Shown: positions 1 to 8,141, counted from the first letter of the stretch. The stretch is 22,528 nucleotides of DNA from an uncultured Bacillota bacterium (GCA_946623775.1 CAMORJ010000012.1:1-22528); one strand, 5' to 3'. Numbers and translations are program-made. The notes: generated by a model from the sequence alone, not told the origin.

Positions 1-2099
1 CATCGTCCTCGTCGACGCCGATACCGTCTTCTTCCTCTTCATCGGCTTCTTCTTCCTCTTCAAGCACTCCTGAACCCCAATCCGCATTCACTGTCCTGAC
101 CGATTTCTCTAACCCAGTCGAGATCCATACGCCCGCTCAGAAAACCTATCTGGCTTATTCCGGTGCTTATGAATCCATTCCGGAGAACCAATATCCGGAT
201 GGAAGCGCCCATCAATCCGATTCGCTCCCTGTTTCGCTTTCGTGGAATTACAGCGTCCCTGGCGGATTGTCCGTTTCCTCATATAGCGTCATCTTCGGCC
301 AGGAATCCGACCTAAGCGATGGCTATGAAGTCAGCACGGGCACTTCGAAATCCGCGCAGCTATATAACCCATACCTTGGGGTGAATTACTACAAGATCGT
401 CGCCCATTTCAGCAATGGCTCTTCGGAAGAATCCCCGATTTGGACGTTCAATGTCGATACCACTTATCCGCGCAACCTCACCATCGGCGGCATGACCAAC
501 TGCCGCGATATGGGCGGCAGGGTCACCGAAGATGGCGGAATGATCAAGCAGGGCCTTATCTATAGGACCAGCGGCTATAAGTACGATTATTCGACCACCA
601 TCACCGAGGCGGGCAAAACCGAGATGCTGCAGCATCTTAAGGTCAAAACCGAGGTCAACGTCGCGGATGGCCAAAGCTACAATCTCAAACTTAATGGAAC
701 GACCGTCAAAAACTATTTCATGGACTATAGCGGCGGATCCCATCATTTCTCTAGGAATACCGAGAGCGTGAAGCATTTCTTCAACATGCTTGCCGATAGC
801 AGCAACTACCCCGTCTATTTCCATTGCCGCATCGGCACCGATAGAACCGGCTTATGCGCCATCTTGCTTTCCGGCCTCCTCGGCGTGCCTCTAAACGATA
901 TCTATCAGGATTACCTTTTCTCCAACTTCGGGAAGATTCAAGAGAAGCGCTACATCGGTCCGAAGGCCGGAGCCGACAACATCCAAAACTACATCAACGA
1001 GATCAATAACCTTTCGGGCACGACCTTCAAGAACAAGGTCTATAACGCCTTGCTTGCCATTGGAGTGTCCGCGGATACTTTGAACACCGTCATCTCCAAT
1101 CTGACTACCGGCACGCTGCCAACCAATAACGATGCGGGCCAAATCGTTGCCACAGGCGCGGATTTGGCTGGCAATGGGGTCTCCGCTTCCTCCAATAGCG
1201 GAGCCGAAGACCGCAACAACCCAGCGAAGTATTATGTTCTCGATAGCACTTCCAAATCGGTCAGCTATTCCTTCAACGCCTCGCAGGAGTTCGATGGACA
1301 GGTGGTCGCGTATTTGGGCAACAACGACCATTCGACTTCCAAGAAGATCGGCGATGCGCTCTCCTTGTCGCTTGATTCCACCGGATTAGCGATCCGCGAT
1401 GTCACCTATGCCGATGCCGGCATGGGCAAATGCGGCAGCAGGATGAATTACTATCCCGTCATCCTTGGCACAGCTCACATCGGCGCTGGCAGCCACACCA
1501 TTAAGCTGACCGGCACATCCAATACGATGAACGTCGCGGGCATCTGCATCTATGACGCCTCCACGGCTCCCGATATCGGCGGCGGAGAACAAGGCGGCGG
1601 CAGTGGAGAGCATACCCATAATTATGTTGCCCAGACGCCGCAGAACAATATCGCCGGCAAGAGCGTCACCACGTATCTATGCGATTGCGGCGCGAAATAC
1701 CAGGCCATCAACTTCAGCGATTATTCTTCTAAAGCCGGCGGGACCAGCGAAGATTTGAGCCAGGGTAAACTGGCCAAAGGCGGCGTCTACAAATGGGATT
1801 TCCCCGCCAAAGCCGGAACGGTCACGCTTCAGTTCAACGTAAAGATGTCTTCGGGAAACCATTCATCGCAGTCGATGGATTCGACGAAGTACGTCATCAA
1901 GGCCAACGGGGTCGCCCAAACCATCCTGCTGCCCAACGGACAGACTTATGGCACTATTGGTTTGACAACTTCTGGCCAATATATCGGATTCGCCTCCATC
2001 GATATTCCCAATGACATGAATGTCGAGATCGAACTCGACCACAATGTCACCGATTATCGCTTGCTGTTTGGCGAACAAGTGCGATTACTTTACGCATAA
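1..2099 (+). CDS. Secreted tyrosine-phosphatase-like protein, 5' end outside window (paralog 1)
   Basis: The reading frame is open from the window edge (codons in phase with position 3), so the gene starts upstream; the ATG at 267 lies inside the domain and is not the start. The first visible residues are a Ser-rich linker, as expected just behind a lipoprotein signal, followed by a fibronectin-like stretch and a cysteine phosphatase domain of the PtpB/LipA kind. Visible marks are NCRDMGG (family NxRDxGG) and the catalytic P-loop HCRIGTDRTG (CX5R, Cys codon 825-827). After it come a beta-rich region with the look of a carbohydrate-binding module, a Gly-rich linker, a Cys-x-Cys element (YLCDCGAKY) and a second beta-rich domain. 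The next gene is colinear with it along its whole length, so this is a tandem duplicate. An extracellular phosphatase acting on phosphoprotein, phosphoinositide or similar substrates is inferred; the substrate is unknown. Confidence 0.85.
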   Translation, partial: SSSSTPIPSSSSSSASSSSSSTPEPQSAFTVLTDFSNPVEIHTPAQKTYLAYSGAYESIPENQYPDGSAHQSDSLPVSLSWNYSVPGGLSVSSYSVIFGQESDLSDGYEVSTGTSKSAQLYNPYLGVNYYKIVAHFSNGSSEESPIWTFNVDTTYPRNLTIGGMTNCRDMGGRVTEDGGMIKQGLIYRTSGYKYDYSTTITEAGKTEMLQHLKVKTEVNVADGQSYNLKLNGTTVKNYFMDYSGGSHHFSRNTESVKHFFNMLADSSNYPVYFHCRIGTDRTGLCAILLSGLLGVPLNDIYQDYLFSNFGKIQEKRYIGPKAGADNIQNYINEINNLSGTTFKNKVYNALLAIGVSADTLNTVISNLTTGTLPTNNDAGQIVATGADLAGNGVSASSNSGAEDRNNPAKYYVLDSTSKSVSYSFNASQEFDGQVVAYLGNNDHSTSKKIGDALSLSLDSTGLAIRDVTYADAGMGKCGSRMNYYPVILGTAHIGAGSHTIKLTGTSNTMNVAGICIYDASTAPDIGGGEQGGGSGEHTHNYVAQTPQNNIAGKSVTTYLCDCGAKYQAINFSDYSSKAGGTSEDLSQGKLAKGGVYKWDFPAKAGTVTLQFNVKMSSGNHSSQSMDSTKYVIKANGVAQTILLPNGQTYGTIGLTTSGQYIGFASIDIPNDMNVEIELDHNVTDYRLLFGEQVRLLYA

Positions 2100-2115
2100 T
2101 CGGCGAACTCGTTTT

Positions 2116-2147
2116 AAGGGGACACGCACAATCGTCCCCCTTTCTTT
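2116..2147 (+). terminator. Intrinsic terminator after phosphatase paralog 1
   Basis: AAGGGGAC pairs with GTCCCCCTT, with one extra C in the right arm, and a T-rich run follows (tttcttt). It lies 17 nt after the stop codon. Confidence 0.6.
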
Positions 2148-2187
2148 CGCATATAAATACATAGTTCCTAAGGAAAAAGAGCTTTGA

Positions 2188-2220
2188 CGCAACATTGCAT
2201 TTTCTAATGCGCAACATTGC
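2188..2220 (+). repeat. Two 11-bp direct repeats, 22-bp period, upstream of the second phosphatase gene
   Basis: CGCAACATTGC occurs exactly at 2188-2198 and 2210-2220. The start-to-start distance of 22 bp is close to two helical turns, which is typical of tandem regulator sites. A TTGACG hexamer (2184-2189) overlaps the first copy. No activator or repressor is identifiable. Confidence 0.5.
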
Positions 2221-2274
2221 CATGATTTCCTTGCGTTTCCAAATGTTAAGATTGACCAATCAAAGAGGTGTTTT

Positions 2275-4461
2275 ATGAAAAAGCATAGCATTTTATTTGG
2301 GCTATCATTGGCAAGCATCATCTTAGCAGGCTGCGGTGGAACTCCTGCGCAACAGTCCGCCAGTCAGCCTGGAGGTGGCAGCAATGATCCCGGAACAACC
2401 GATGTAAGCGATAGCGAACCCGAATCCGAATATGGTTTCAACGTCCTTACCGACTTCTCCGAACCCGTCTCCATCCACACGGATGCCCAAGCGGAATATC
2501 TCGCCTATGACGGCGACTACGCCACGATGCCGGAGAACATGTATCCCGACGGCAAATCGCATCAATCCGATTCCAAACCCGTCGAAGTCGAATGGGAATA
2601 CGGCGAACCCGACGATGCGTCCTTAGACTATTTCAGCGTCATCTACGGCCAGAAAGCAGACCTTAGCGATGGCTATGAGATCGAGGTCGGGACCAAGACC
2701 AAAGCCAAACTCTACAATCCCTATCTCGGCGTCAACTATTATCAGTTGATCGCTCACCTCGACAACGAAGAGACCGAAGAATCCGACATCATGTCCTTCG
2801 AAGTCGAAGGCACCTATCCCCGCAACCTCACCATCGGCGGCATGACCAATTGCCGCGATATGGGCGGCAGGGTCACTGCTGACGGCGGCAAGATCAAACA
2901 GGGCCTCGTCTACAGGACCAGCGGCTTCAAATACGACTACTCCACCCAAATCACCGAAGACGGCAAGAAAGAGATGCTTGAGCACCTTGGCGTCAAGACC
3001 GAGGTCAACGTCGCCGACGGCCAGAACTACAACCTCAAGCTTCCTGGCACGACCGTCAAAAACTTCTTCATGGATTATAGCGGTGGATCCCACCATTTCT
3101 CCAGGAACGCCGAAAGCGTGAAGCATTTCTTCAGGCTTCTTGCCGATGATTCCAATTACCCCGTCTATTTCCATTGCCGCATCGGCACCGATAGAACCGG
3201 CTTGTGCGCCATCTTGCTCTCCGGACTCCTTGGCGTCTCGGTCAATGAGATCTATCAGGATTATCTCTTCTCCAACTTCGGCCACATCCAAGAAAAGCGT
3301 TACATCGGCCCGAAGGCTGGCGCAGATAACATCCAGAACTACGTCAACGCGATCATGAACGTCGCTGGCGAAACATTTGCCAACAAGGTCTATAACACCC
3401 TTCTCGCAGTCGGCCTTACCAAAGTCGAGCTCAATGCCGTCATCAACAATCTGACTGAAGGCACCGGCGTTCAGGGCAATGACGCTGGGCAAATCGTCGC
3501 ATTGGGCGCCGATTTGACCGGAAACGGCGTCAGTGCTTCCTCCAATAACGGACCCACCGACCGCAATAACCCCGACAAGTACTTCGTCCTTGATAACGCC
3601 TCCAAATCCGTCAGCTACAACTTCAACGTTTCCGCTGCTGGCGAAGGACAAATCGTTGCTTATCTTGGCAACACCGATCACTCCACTTCCAAGAAGATCA
3701 GCGATGCCATCGCCGTCACCATCGATGACGTTCCCGTCACCGTCACCAATATGACTTATGCCGATGCTGGCATGGGACAATGCGGCAGCAGGATGAACTA
3801 CTTCCCCGTCATCCTTGGCACTTCCAATTTGACCGCTGGCGCTCACACCATCAAGATCCTTGGCTCTTCCAATAAGATGAATGTCGCCAACGTCTGCATC
3901 TTCGGCGCTGCCGGTGGAGGACAAGGCGGCGGTCAGCAGGGCGGCGGTGAAACACACACCACGCACAACTACCAGCCCGAGACCCCGCAGACCAACATCG
4001 CCGGCAAGCAAGTCACCACTTACCTCTGCGAGTGCGGCGCGAAATACATCGCCATCAACTTCGACGACTATTCCTCCATGCCGCAAGCTGGCACCTCCGC
4101 CGATCCGTCCAAAGGAAAACTCGGCAAAGGAGCCATTTACAAATGGGATATCCCTGCAAAAGCAGGCAATGTCACTCTCCAGTTCTGCGTTGCGGCGACC
4201 GACAACTATCACATCACCTCTGGCGATGGCAAGTTCGTTAAGGAGCAGTGGGTCTTCAAAGTCAATGGAAGTGCCATTGCAAACTCGATAGTTGACCAAC
4301 AGACCTATCAAAGTGCTGGTATCACCACAAGTGGCCAATACTTCAACTTCGCTTCCTTCTCCATTGAGAACGACATGAATGTTGAACTCGAATTCGATCA
4401 CAACATCACCGATTACCGTCTCGCGTTCTCCGGCGAAGTTCGCTTGGTCTACGAAGCCTAA
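2275..4461 (+). CDS. Tyrosine-phosphatase-like lipoprotein (paralog 2)
   Basis: A 728-aa lipoprotein: basic N-terminus, hydrophobic core and lipobox LAGC with lipidated Cys20, then a Gly/Ser/acidic linker. A fibronectin-like segment (about 55-180) precedes a PtpB/LipA-type cysteine phosphatase domain with NCRDMGG and the catalytic loop HCRIGTDRTG (His300, Cys301, Arg307). The C-terminal half holds a CBM-like beta domain (about 400-540), a GGGQGGGQQGGG linker, a YLCECGAKY Cys-x-Cys element and a last beta-rich domain. AGAGGTG sits just before the ATG. It is anchored on the outer face of the membrane and probably dephosphorylates host or environmental phospho-substrates; the fold and chemistry are well supported, the substrate is not. 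It differs from its neighbour mainly in the linkers, and blocks around the active site are identical, such as NLTIGGMTNCRDMGGRVT. Confidence 0.9.
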   Translation: MKKHSILFGLSLASIILAGCGGTPAQQSASQPGGGSNDPGTTDVSDSEPESEYGFNVLTDFSEPVSIHTDAQAEYLAYDGDYATMPENMYPDGKSHQSDSKPVEVEWEYGEPDDASLDYFSVIYGQKADLSDGYEIEVGTKTKAKLYNPYLGVNYYQLIAHLDNEETEESDIMSFEVEGTYPRNLTIGGMTNCRDMGGRVTADGGKIKQGLVYRTSGFKYDYSTQITEDGKKEMLEHLGVKTEVNVADGQNYNLKLPGTTVKNFFMDYSGGSHHFSRNAESVKHFFRLLADDSNYPVYFHCRIGTDRTGLCAILLSGLLGVSVNEIYQDYLFSNFGHIQEKRYIGPKAGADNIQNYVNAIMNVAGETFANKVYNTLLAVGLTKVELNAVINNLTEGTGVQGNDAGQIVALGADLTGNGVSASSNNGPTDRNNPDKYFVLDNASKSVSYNFNVSAAGEGQIVAYLGNTDHSTSKKISDAIAVTIDDVPVTVTNMTYADAGMGQCGSRMNYFPVILGTSNLTAGAHTIKILGSSNKMNVANVCIFGAAGGGQGGGQQGGGETHTTHNYQPETPQTNIAGKQVTTYLCECGAKYIAINFDDYSSMPQAGTSADPSKGKLGKGAIYKWDIPAKAGNVTLQFCVAATDNYHITSGDGKFVKEQWVFKVNGSAIANSIVDQQTYQSAGITTSGQYFNFASFSIENDMNVELEFDHNITDYRLAFSGEVRLVYEA

Positions 4462-4476
4462 TCTCTTGAATTTCAA

Positions 4477-4563
4477 TACACGCCCTCGCTCTTTTCTGAG
4501 AACGGGGGCTTTTCTTTACCAAAACGAGCGCGTTAAGGGATATTGACTGAGCGAGGGCGTGTA
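4477..4563. repeat. 15-bp perfect inverted repeat enclosing a terminator
   Basis: TACACGCCCTCGCTC at 4477-4491 is the exact reverse complement of 4549-4563, with 57 nt between the arms. The left arm can instead pair with 4503-4509 to form the inner terminator, so the two structures are mutually exclusive. The outer stem is followed by A-rich, not T-rich, sequence. Confidence 0.75.
4482..4518 (+). terminator. Intrinsic terminator after phosphatase paralog 2
   Basis: GCCCTCG (4482-4488) pairs with CGGGGGC (4503-4509), including one G-T pair, and is followed by ttttcttt. Confidence 0.65.
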
Positions 4564-4595
4564 CGAAAAAAGTTAACAATTCTCGCACTTGCGCG

Positions 4596-4623
4596 TTGAG
4601 AAATCTTTCAACTTTGCTATAGT
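4596..4623 (+). promoter_or_regulatory. Sigma-A-type promoter of cdaA, placed for a leaderless mRNA
   Basis: TTGAGA (4596-4601), 16-bp spacer, TATAGT (4618-4623). The ATG of cdaA follows 9 nt after the -10 box, so the transcript should begin at or just before the start codon. Confidence 0.7.
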
Positions 4624-4632
4624 TAATGCGTT

Positions 4633-5427
4633 ATGCATTACGATCTTACTATTGTTTCCAATCTTGTATCCCTGATTCTCATGATTTTGCTGTTCGCCGG
4701 CGTGGCGATGGTTGTCTTTTTCATCATGAAAAGGCTCTTTGCCCGCATTTATACCGTGGGCTTTGAGGTTGCCATCATCATTTGCTGGTTGTTCAACCTC
4801 GATATGGTTTGCATCATCCTCGCCATTGTCTGGGCGGTTGGCCTCATCGTCTTCTTCTTCGCCAACCCGACGGAAGGACGCACCTTAATCGTCAACAGCA
4901 TGCTTGGACAAAACCCCAAACCATCCCTCTTCCGCAAGAACAAGCCCCGCGCCGAATCCTTGTTCGACCGCGATGGCATGTATAAGAAAATCGAAACCGC
5001 CGTCATTACGATGTCGAAGCAGAAAGTCGGCGCCATCATCTCGTTTGAGATGCATGACTCCTTGTCCGAAGTCATGAAGTCCGGCACGAGGATCGACGCT
5101 CCCGTCTCCGCCGAATTGCTCCAAACAATTTTCTATCCCGGAACCCGCCTCCATGACGGAGCCGTCATCATCCGCAACGACCAAATCGTCGCAGCGTCCG
5201 TCTATTACACCCCAACCACGCGACCCCTTACAGGAAAATTCGGCTCCCGCCACCGTGCCGCCATCGGCATCTCGGAGGTCTGCGATGCCGTCACGGTCGT
5301 CGTTTCCGAAGAGACCGGGCGCATCTCGATCGCCTATAAGGGAGAACTCGAAACCGTTGGGCCAGACATGTTCTTGTCCACCTTCTCCGATTACATGGCA
5401 AACGCCATCAAGGCGCCGCAAGAATAG
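4633..5427 (+). CDS. cdaA: Diadenylate cyclase (c-di-AMP synthase), CdaA type
   Basis: Makes cyclic di-AMP from two ATP at the membrane; in Bacillota this nucleotide controls potassium and osmolyte transport and wall homeostasis. The 264-aa protein has two to three N-terminal membrane helices (about 9-36 and 44-76) and a cytoplasmic DAC domain with both family signatures: LHDGAV (Asp175-Gly176-Ala177) and GSRHRAAIG (Arg206-His207-Arg208). SEETG near the end is also typical. The length matches B. subtilis CdaA. The usual partners cdaR/ybbR and glmM are not next to it: terminators lie on both sides, so it is monocistronic. No Shine-Dalgarno precedes the ATG, and the -10 box ends 9 nt before it. 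A start further downstream would cut into the first membrane helix. Confidence 0.93.
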   Translation: MHYDLTIVSNLVSLILMILLFAGVAMVVFFIMKRLFARIYTVGFEVAIIICWLFNLDMVCIILAIVWAVGLIVFFFANPTEGRTLIVNSMLGQNPKPSLFRKNKPRAESLFDRDGMYKKIETAVITMSKQKVGAIISFEMHDSLSEVMKSGTRIDAPVSAELLQTIFYPGTRLHDGAVIIRNDQIVAASVYYTPTTRPLTGKFGSRHRAAIGISEVCDAVTVVVSEETGRISIAYKGELETVGPDMFLSTFSDYMANAIKAPQE

Positions 5428-5432
5428 CAACG

Positions 5433-5459
5433 AAAGGGGTTTGACCCCTTTTTCTTTAT
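5433..5459 (+). terminator. Intrinsic terminator after cdaA
   Basis: AAAGGGG (5433-5439), 5-nt loop, CCCCTTT (5445-5451), then a T-rich tail. Confidence 0.85.
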
Positions 5460-5468
5460 TAGAACGCT

Positions 5469-5496
5469 TTGCCCTAGCCGAGCAATGGGGTAAACT
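5469..5496 (+). promoter_or_regulatory. Probable promoter of the deoD operon
   Basis: TTGCCC (5469-5474), 16-bp spacer, TAAACT (5491-5496), followed by a short leader with GGAGG before the deoD ATG. Confidence 0.55.
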
Positions 5497-5526
5497 ATTT
5501 ACGCATCATTCATTGGAGGTTTTACT

Positions 5527-6249
5527 ATGCCAACACCGCATATCAACGCCGAACAAGGCGATTTCGCCAAAGTCGTTCTCATGCCAGGAGACCCTCTCCG
5601 CGCCAAATGGATCGCTGAGAATTTCTTGGTCGATTACAAACAGGTCAACAGCGTCCGTGGAATCCTTGGATTCACCGGCAAGACCAAAAGCGGGAAGCGC
5701 CTTTCCGTCATGGCGTCTGGCATGGGTATGCCTTCCATTGGCATCTATGCCCACGAACTCTTCTCCTTCTATGGCGTCGAAGCGATTGTCCGCATCGGCA
5801 CCGCGGGAAGCTATCAGAAAGACATCAAGGTCGGCGATATCGTCTTAGCGCAAAGCGCTTCGACCGATTCCGGCTGGCTTTCCACCCATGTTATGGGCGG
5901 TGGCATCTATTCAGCCGTCAGCGATTTCGAGCTTTTGAAGAATTGCTACGACGCCGCTTTGCACCAGGGCAAACCCGTGCGCGTCGGCACCGTTTTGTCT
6001 TCCGACCAATTCTATCCGCCATTTGGCAATGACTGGAAGAAGTGGGAAGCCCTCAAAACCCTCTGCGTAGAAATGGAAGCCTACTCCTTGTTCGTCAAAG
6101 CCGCTGAACTCGGCAAGAAGGCCATGTGCATCCTCACGATGTCCGACTCCTTCCACGACAAAGCAATCATGAGTTCCAAAGAAAGGGAACAGGGCCTTGC
6201 CTCGATGGTCGAGATCGCCATCGAAGGCGTTGAGCCTCTTTGCGATTGA
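5527..6249 (+). CDS. deoD: Purine nucleoside phosphorylase, DeoD type
   Basis: Phosphorolysis of purine (deoxy)ribonucleosides to free base and (deoxy)ribose-1-phosphate in the cytoplasm; nucleoside salvage. The 240-aa length matches bacterial hexameric PNPs (E. coli DeoD 239 aa). Family marks are the phosphate-binding VLMPGDPLRAK near the N-terminus, RIGTAGS, the nucleoside-binding VEMEA with its conserved Glu, and TMSDSF, where the Asp corresponds to the catalytic acid. GGAGG stands 7 nt before the ATG. It is first gene of a three-gene unit; the next ATG is one base after its stop. Confidence 0.95.
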   Translation: MPTPHINAEQGDFAKVVLMPGDPLRAKWIAENFLVDYKQVNSVRGILGFTGKTKSGKRLSVMASGMGMPSIGIYAHELFSFYGVEAIVRIGTAGSYQKDIKVGDIVLAQSASTDSGWLSTHVMGGGIYSAVSDFELLKNCYDAALHQGKPVRVGTVLSSDQFYPPFGNDWKKWEALKTLCVEMEAYSLFVKAAELGKKAMCILTMSDSFHDKAIMSSKEREQGLASMVEIAIEGVEPLCD

Positions 6250-6250
6250 C

Positions 6251-6880
6251 ATGCCAGCCTACAGCGTACGCCTTTCCATATGGATCGTTGCCGCTGTATT
6301 GGTGCTTTTCGGCGTCGCTTTCTTATTGCTATATTCCCCCATCAAGCGCTTTTTGATGAAAACGCAGACGGTGCGCATGTATTACCGCCGCATAAAACGA
6401 GTGGTGGAGGATAGGGATTTCCTCCTCATCAACGATTTCGAGAACAAGACCGCATCGCAGGAGCCATTCCACATCGATCATCTCATCATCGGGAATAAGT
6501 TTTTCTATGCGATTCGCGACCGTTATTACGATGGTGCTTTAGCGGCCAAGGAGACGGATAATTCCTGGATCTTCTATCATGGCCGTCAATCGAAGATGAT
6601 CGCCAATCCGATGCTCAGGAATGAGCTCAGGGTTGAGAAATTGTGTTTGCTGTCCCGCATCCAAGAGCAGGAAATCATCTCCATCGTCCTCATCAACGAT
6701 GATTGCATGATCACCCCCATCGAGTCGAGCAATCCAAATTCGTATATCGTTTCCCTGAAGCAGCTTCCCGAATTGATCGACATCATCGAAGCCAGGGAAG
6801 GCGTGCAGCCGATAGACGCCCATTCGGCCGAGATCATCGCCAGGGATTTCGCAGAACTGAACCTCCATGGAAAAATCTGA
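6251..6880 (+). CDS. Membrane-anchored NERD-like domain protein
   Basis: A 209-aa protein with one N-terminal membrane helix (about 7-30), a basic segment, then a region like the NERD (nuclease-related) fold: FHIDHLIIGNKFFYAI, a W-x-F-Y-H-G strand, then NP..RNELRVEKL. In canonical NERD domains the strand after the IDHLVVG motif carries ETK-like acidic/basic residues; here the place is taken by IRDRYYDG, so catalytic residues may be missing and nuclease activity should not be assumed. I choose the ATG one base after the deoD stop (translational coupling, no clear Shine-Dalgarno); an in-frame ATG at 6197 lies inside deoD. Its end overlaps the next gene by 14 nt. The NERD assignment is by pattern only. 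Confidence 0.7.
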   Translation: MPAYSVRLSIWIVAAVLVLFGVAFLLLYSPIKRFLMKTQTVRMYYRRIKRVVEDRDFLLINDFENKTASQEPFHIDHLIIGNKFFYAIRDRYYDGALAAKETDNSWIFYHGRQSKMIANPMLRNELRVEKLCLLSRIQEQEIISIVLINDDCMITPIESSNPNSYIVSLKQLPELIDIIEAREGVQPIDAHSAEIIARDFAELNLHGKI

Positions 6881-7952
6881 ATTCGCGAAAGGCATCAGGC
6901 AAAGGGCCTGGGCCTCATTTAAAGAATATCCCGGCGAGTCTGTCGCGGCGTGTTTCGTGTTCCTTCTCATCGGCGGGGCGATTTCCGCGCTTGCCCTGAT
7001 CGATATGTTCGTGCTGATGCTTGGCATAGTTCTGCTTGGCTTCCCCACCGTCTATTCCTTGTTCCTTTTCTTATTCGAGGCAAAGGGCAAAAACGGAAAA
7101 AGAAGAGGGGCGTTATATGGTTTTCTCTCATATTTCACCCGCGACATGGGCGTCTATAGAGCGATTCTCACCACTTTGAAAACCGCTGGTGCGTTCTTTG
7201 TCGTCTACATCACGTTCGCCCTTATCTATGTCTATATAAGGCAAACCAATGAGCCTGCGGTTTTGGAAGAGATGCAAAGGTTCGTGGAAATCGCCTATTC
7301 CGAAGAAGGCGGGTCGGCCGCCAACTTCTTGGCGTCTTCGAAATACATCTATCCGATGATGAATTTCTCCGCAGGGATCGCCCAAGGCGTCGCGGTGTTC
7401 TTCATGATGCAGATCATCGGGTTCTATGGGCTCAAGGTCATCATGTATAGGGATTCCGGATACCGAAGCAACAGGGCGATGAGCAATATCTTCGTAGTGA
7501 CTGTCCGCCGCAACCAGAAGTATCTGCTTGGCTTATTCTTCAAGAGCTTCTGGATGATCGATTTGGTCTATGCCATTGGATTCGGCCTTGGATTTGGCCT
7601 TGGCAGCATCTATTGGTATGGCGAGATGATCCCCATTGCTTTGGGCTTCGGCGGAGCGGTGCTCTTCGTCGCCCCGTTGTTCGCCTATTATTGCCATGGC
7701 ACCCAATGGATGTTCCGCCTCGTCGAAAAGGAGTTCGCCGCGAATTCCATCTACCTTGCGGAGAGGCAAATCGAGGCGCTGAAGGGCTCTATGCAGATCC
7801 CCGAAGACCAATATCAGCAGATGATGCAGCAACTCGAGAAGATGAAGAAGTTCAACCTCGATATGGAAAGCCGCTTCAGCGAAGATCCCTTCCAAGAGCA
7901 GCCCCATCCAGAAGATGAGGCGCGGGAAAACTCCGAAGAACCAGAAGAATAA
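6867..7952 (+). CDS. Polytopic membrane protein of unknown function
   Basis: A 361-aa protein with about six membrane helices (near 24-45, 47-70, 106-124, 164-190, 222-240 and 244-266) and a cytoplasmic tail (about 290-361) that begins as a probable amphipathic coiled coil rich in Gln, Met and Lys and ends in a strongly acidic stretch. The second helix, ending GFPTVYSLFLF, recalls YesL/DUF624-type proteins, but the similarity is too weak to assign. The start overlaps the NERD-like gene by 14 nt, so the pair is probably co-translated. The function cannot be read from the sequence. Confidence 0.8.
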   Translation: MEKSEFAKGIRQRAWASFKEYPGESVAACFVFLLIGGAISALALIDMFVLMLGIVLLGFPTVYSLFLFLFEAKGKNGKRRGALYGFLSYFTRDMGVYRAILTTLKTAGAFFVVYITFALIYVYIRQTNEPAVLEEMQRFVEIAYSEEGGSAANFLASSKYIYPMMNFSAGIAQGVAVFFMMQIIGFYGLKVIMYRDSGYRSNRAMSNIFVVTVRRNQKYLLGLFFKSFWMIDLVYAIGFGLGFGLGSIYWYGEMIPIALGFGGAVLFVAPLFAYYCHGTQWMFRLVEKEFAANSIYLAERQIEALKGSMQIPEDQYQQMMQQLEKMKKFNLDMESRFSEDPFQEQPHPEDEARENSEEPEE

Positions 7953-7957
7953 AGAAA

Positions 7958-7987
7958 GCCCCGGAATCTCCGGGGCATGTTTTTTAC
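7958..7987. terminator. Bidirectional terminator between the deoD operon and tRNA-Gly
   Basis: GCCCCGGA (7958-7965), 3-nt loop, TCCGGGGC (7969-7976). A T run follows on the + strand (atgtttttt) and a T-rich stretch follows on the - strand, so it can serve both converging transcripts. Confidence 0.85.
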
Positions 7988-8061
7988 TGGAGCAAGCGAC
8001 GGGAATCGGACCCGCATATTTACCTTGGCAAGGTAATGTTCTACCACTGAACTACGCCTGC
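7988..8061 (-). tRNA. tRNA-Gly(GCC)
   Basis: Complete cloverleaf on the minus strand with encoded CCA. The acceptor stem is GCAGGCG/CGCTTGC (one G-T), the D arm GTTC/GAAC, the anticodon stem TTACC/GGTAA with loop TTGCCAA, and the anticodon GCC is at 8027-8029. The T stem is GCGGG/CCCGT but the T loop reads TCCGATT: the nearly universal T55 is C. It has its own promoter upstream. Confidence 0.95.
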
Positions 8062-8082
8062 ATGGCTCTTTCGAGCCTGCAT

Positions 8083-8111
8083 ATAATAACGCGCATTTTA
8101 TTGCGTTTCAA
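8083..8111 (-). promoter_or_regulatory. Promoter of tRNA-Gly
   Basis: On the minus strand: TTGAAA (8111-8106), 17-bp spacer, TATTAT (8088-8083), with the tRNA beginning 21 nt past the -10 box. Confidence 0.8.
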
Positions 8112-8135
8112 GTAGAAGATTCGCGCGAGCGAGAA

Positions 8136-8141
8136 TATAAT
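8136..8141 (+). promoter_or_regulatory. -10 box of gltX
   Basis: A perfect TATAAT with no good -35 at standard spacing. It predicts transcription start near 8148, downstream of the ATG at 8140, which argues against that ATG as the gltX start. Confidence 0.5.

Noticed and set aside
2623..4476. Long open frame of 617 codons on the minus strand, opposite the second phosphatase gene
   Set aside because: It mirrors the codon bias of the sense gene; no ribosome site, no domain signature, and the sense strand has lipobox, CX5R and a paralog.
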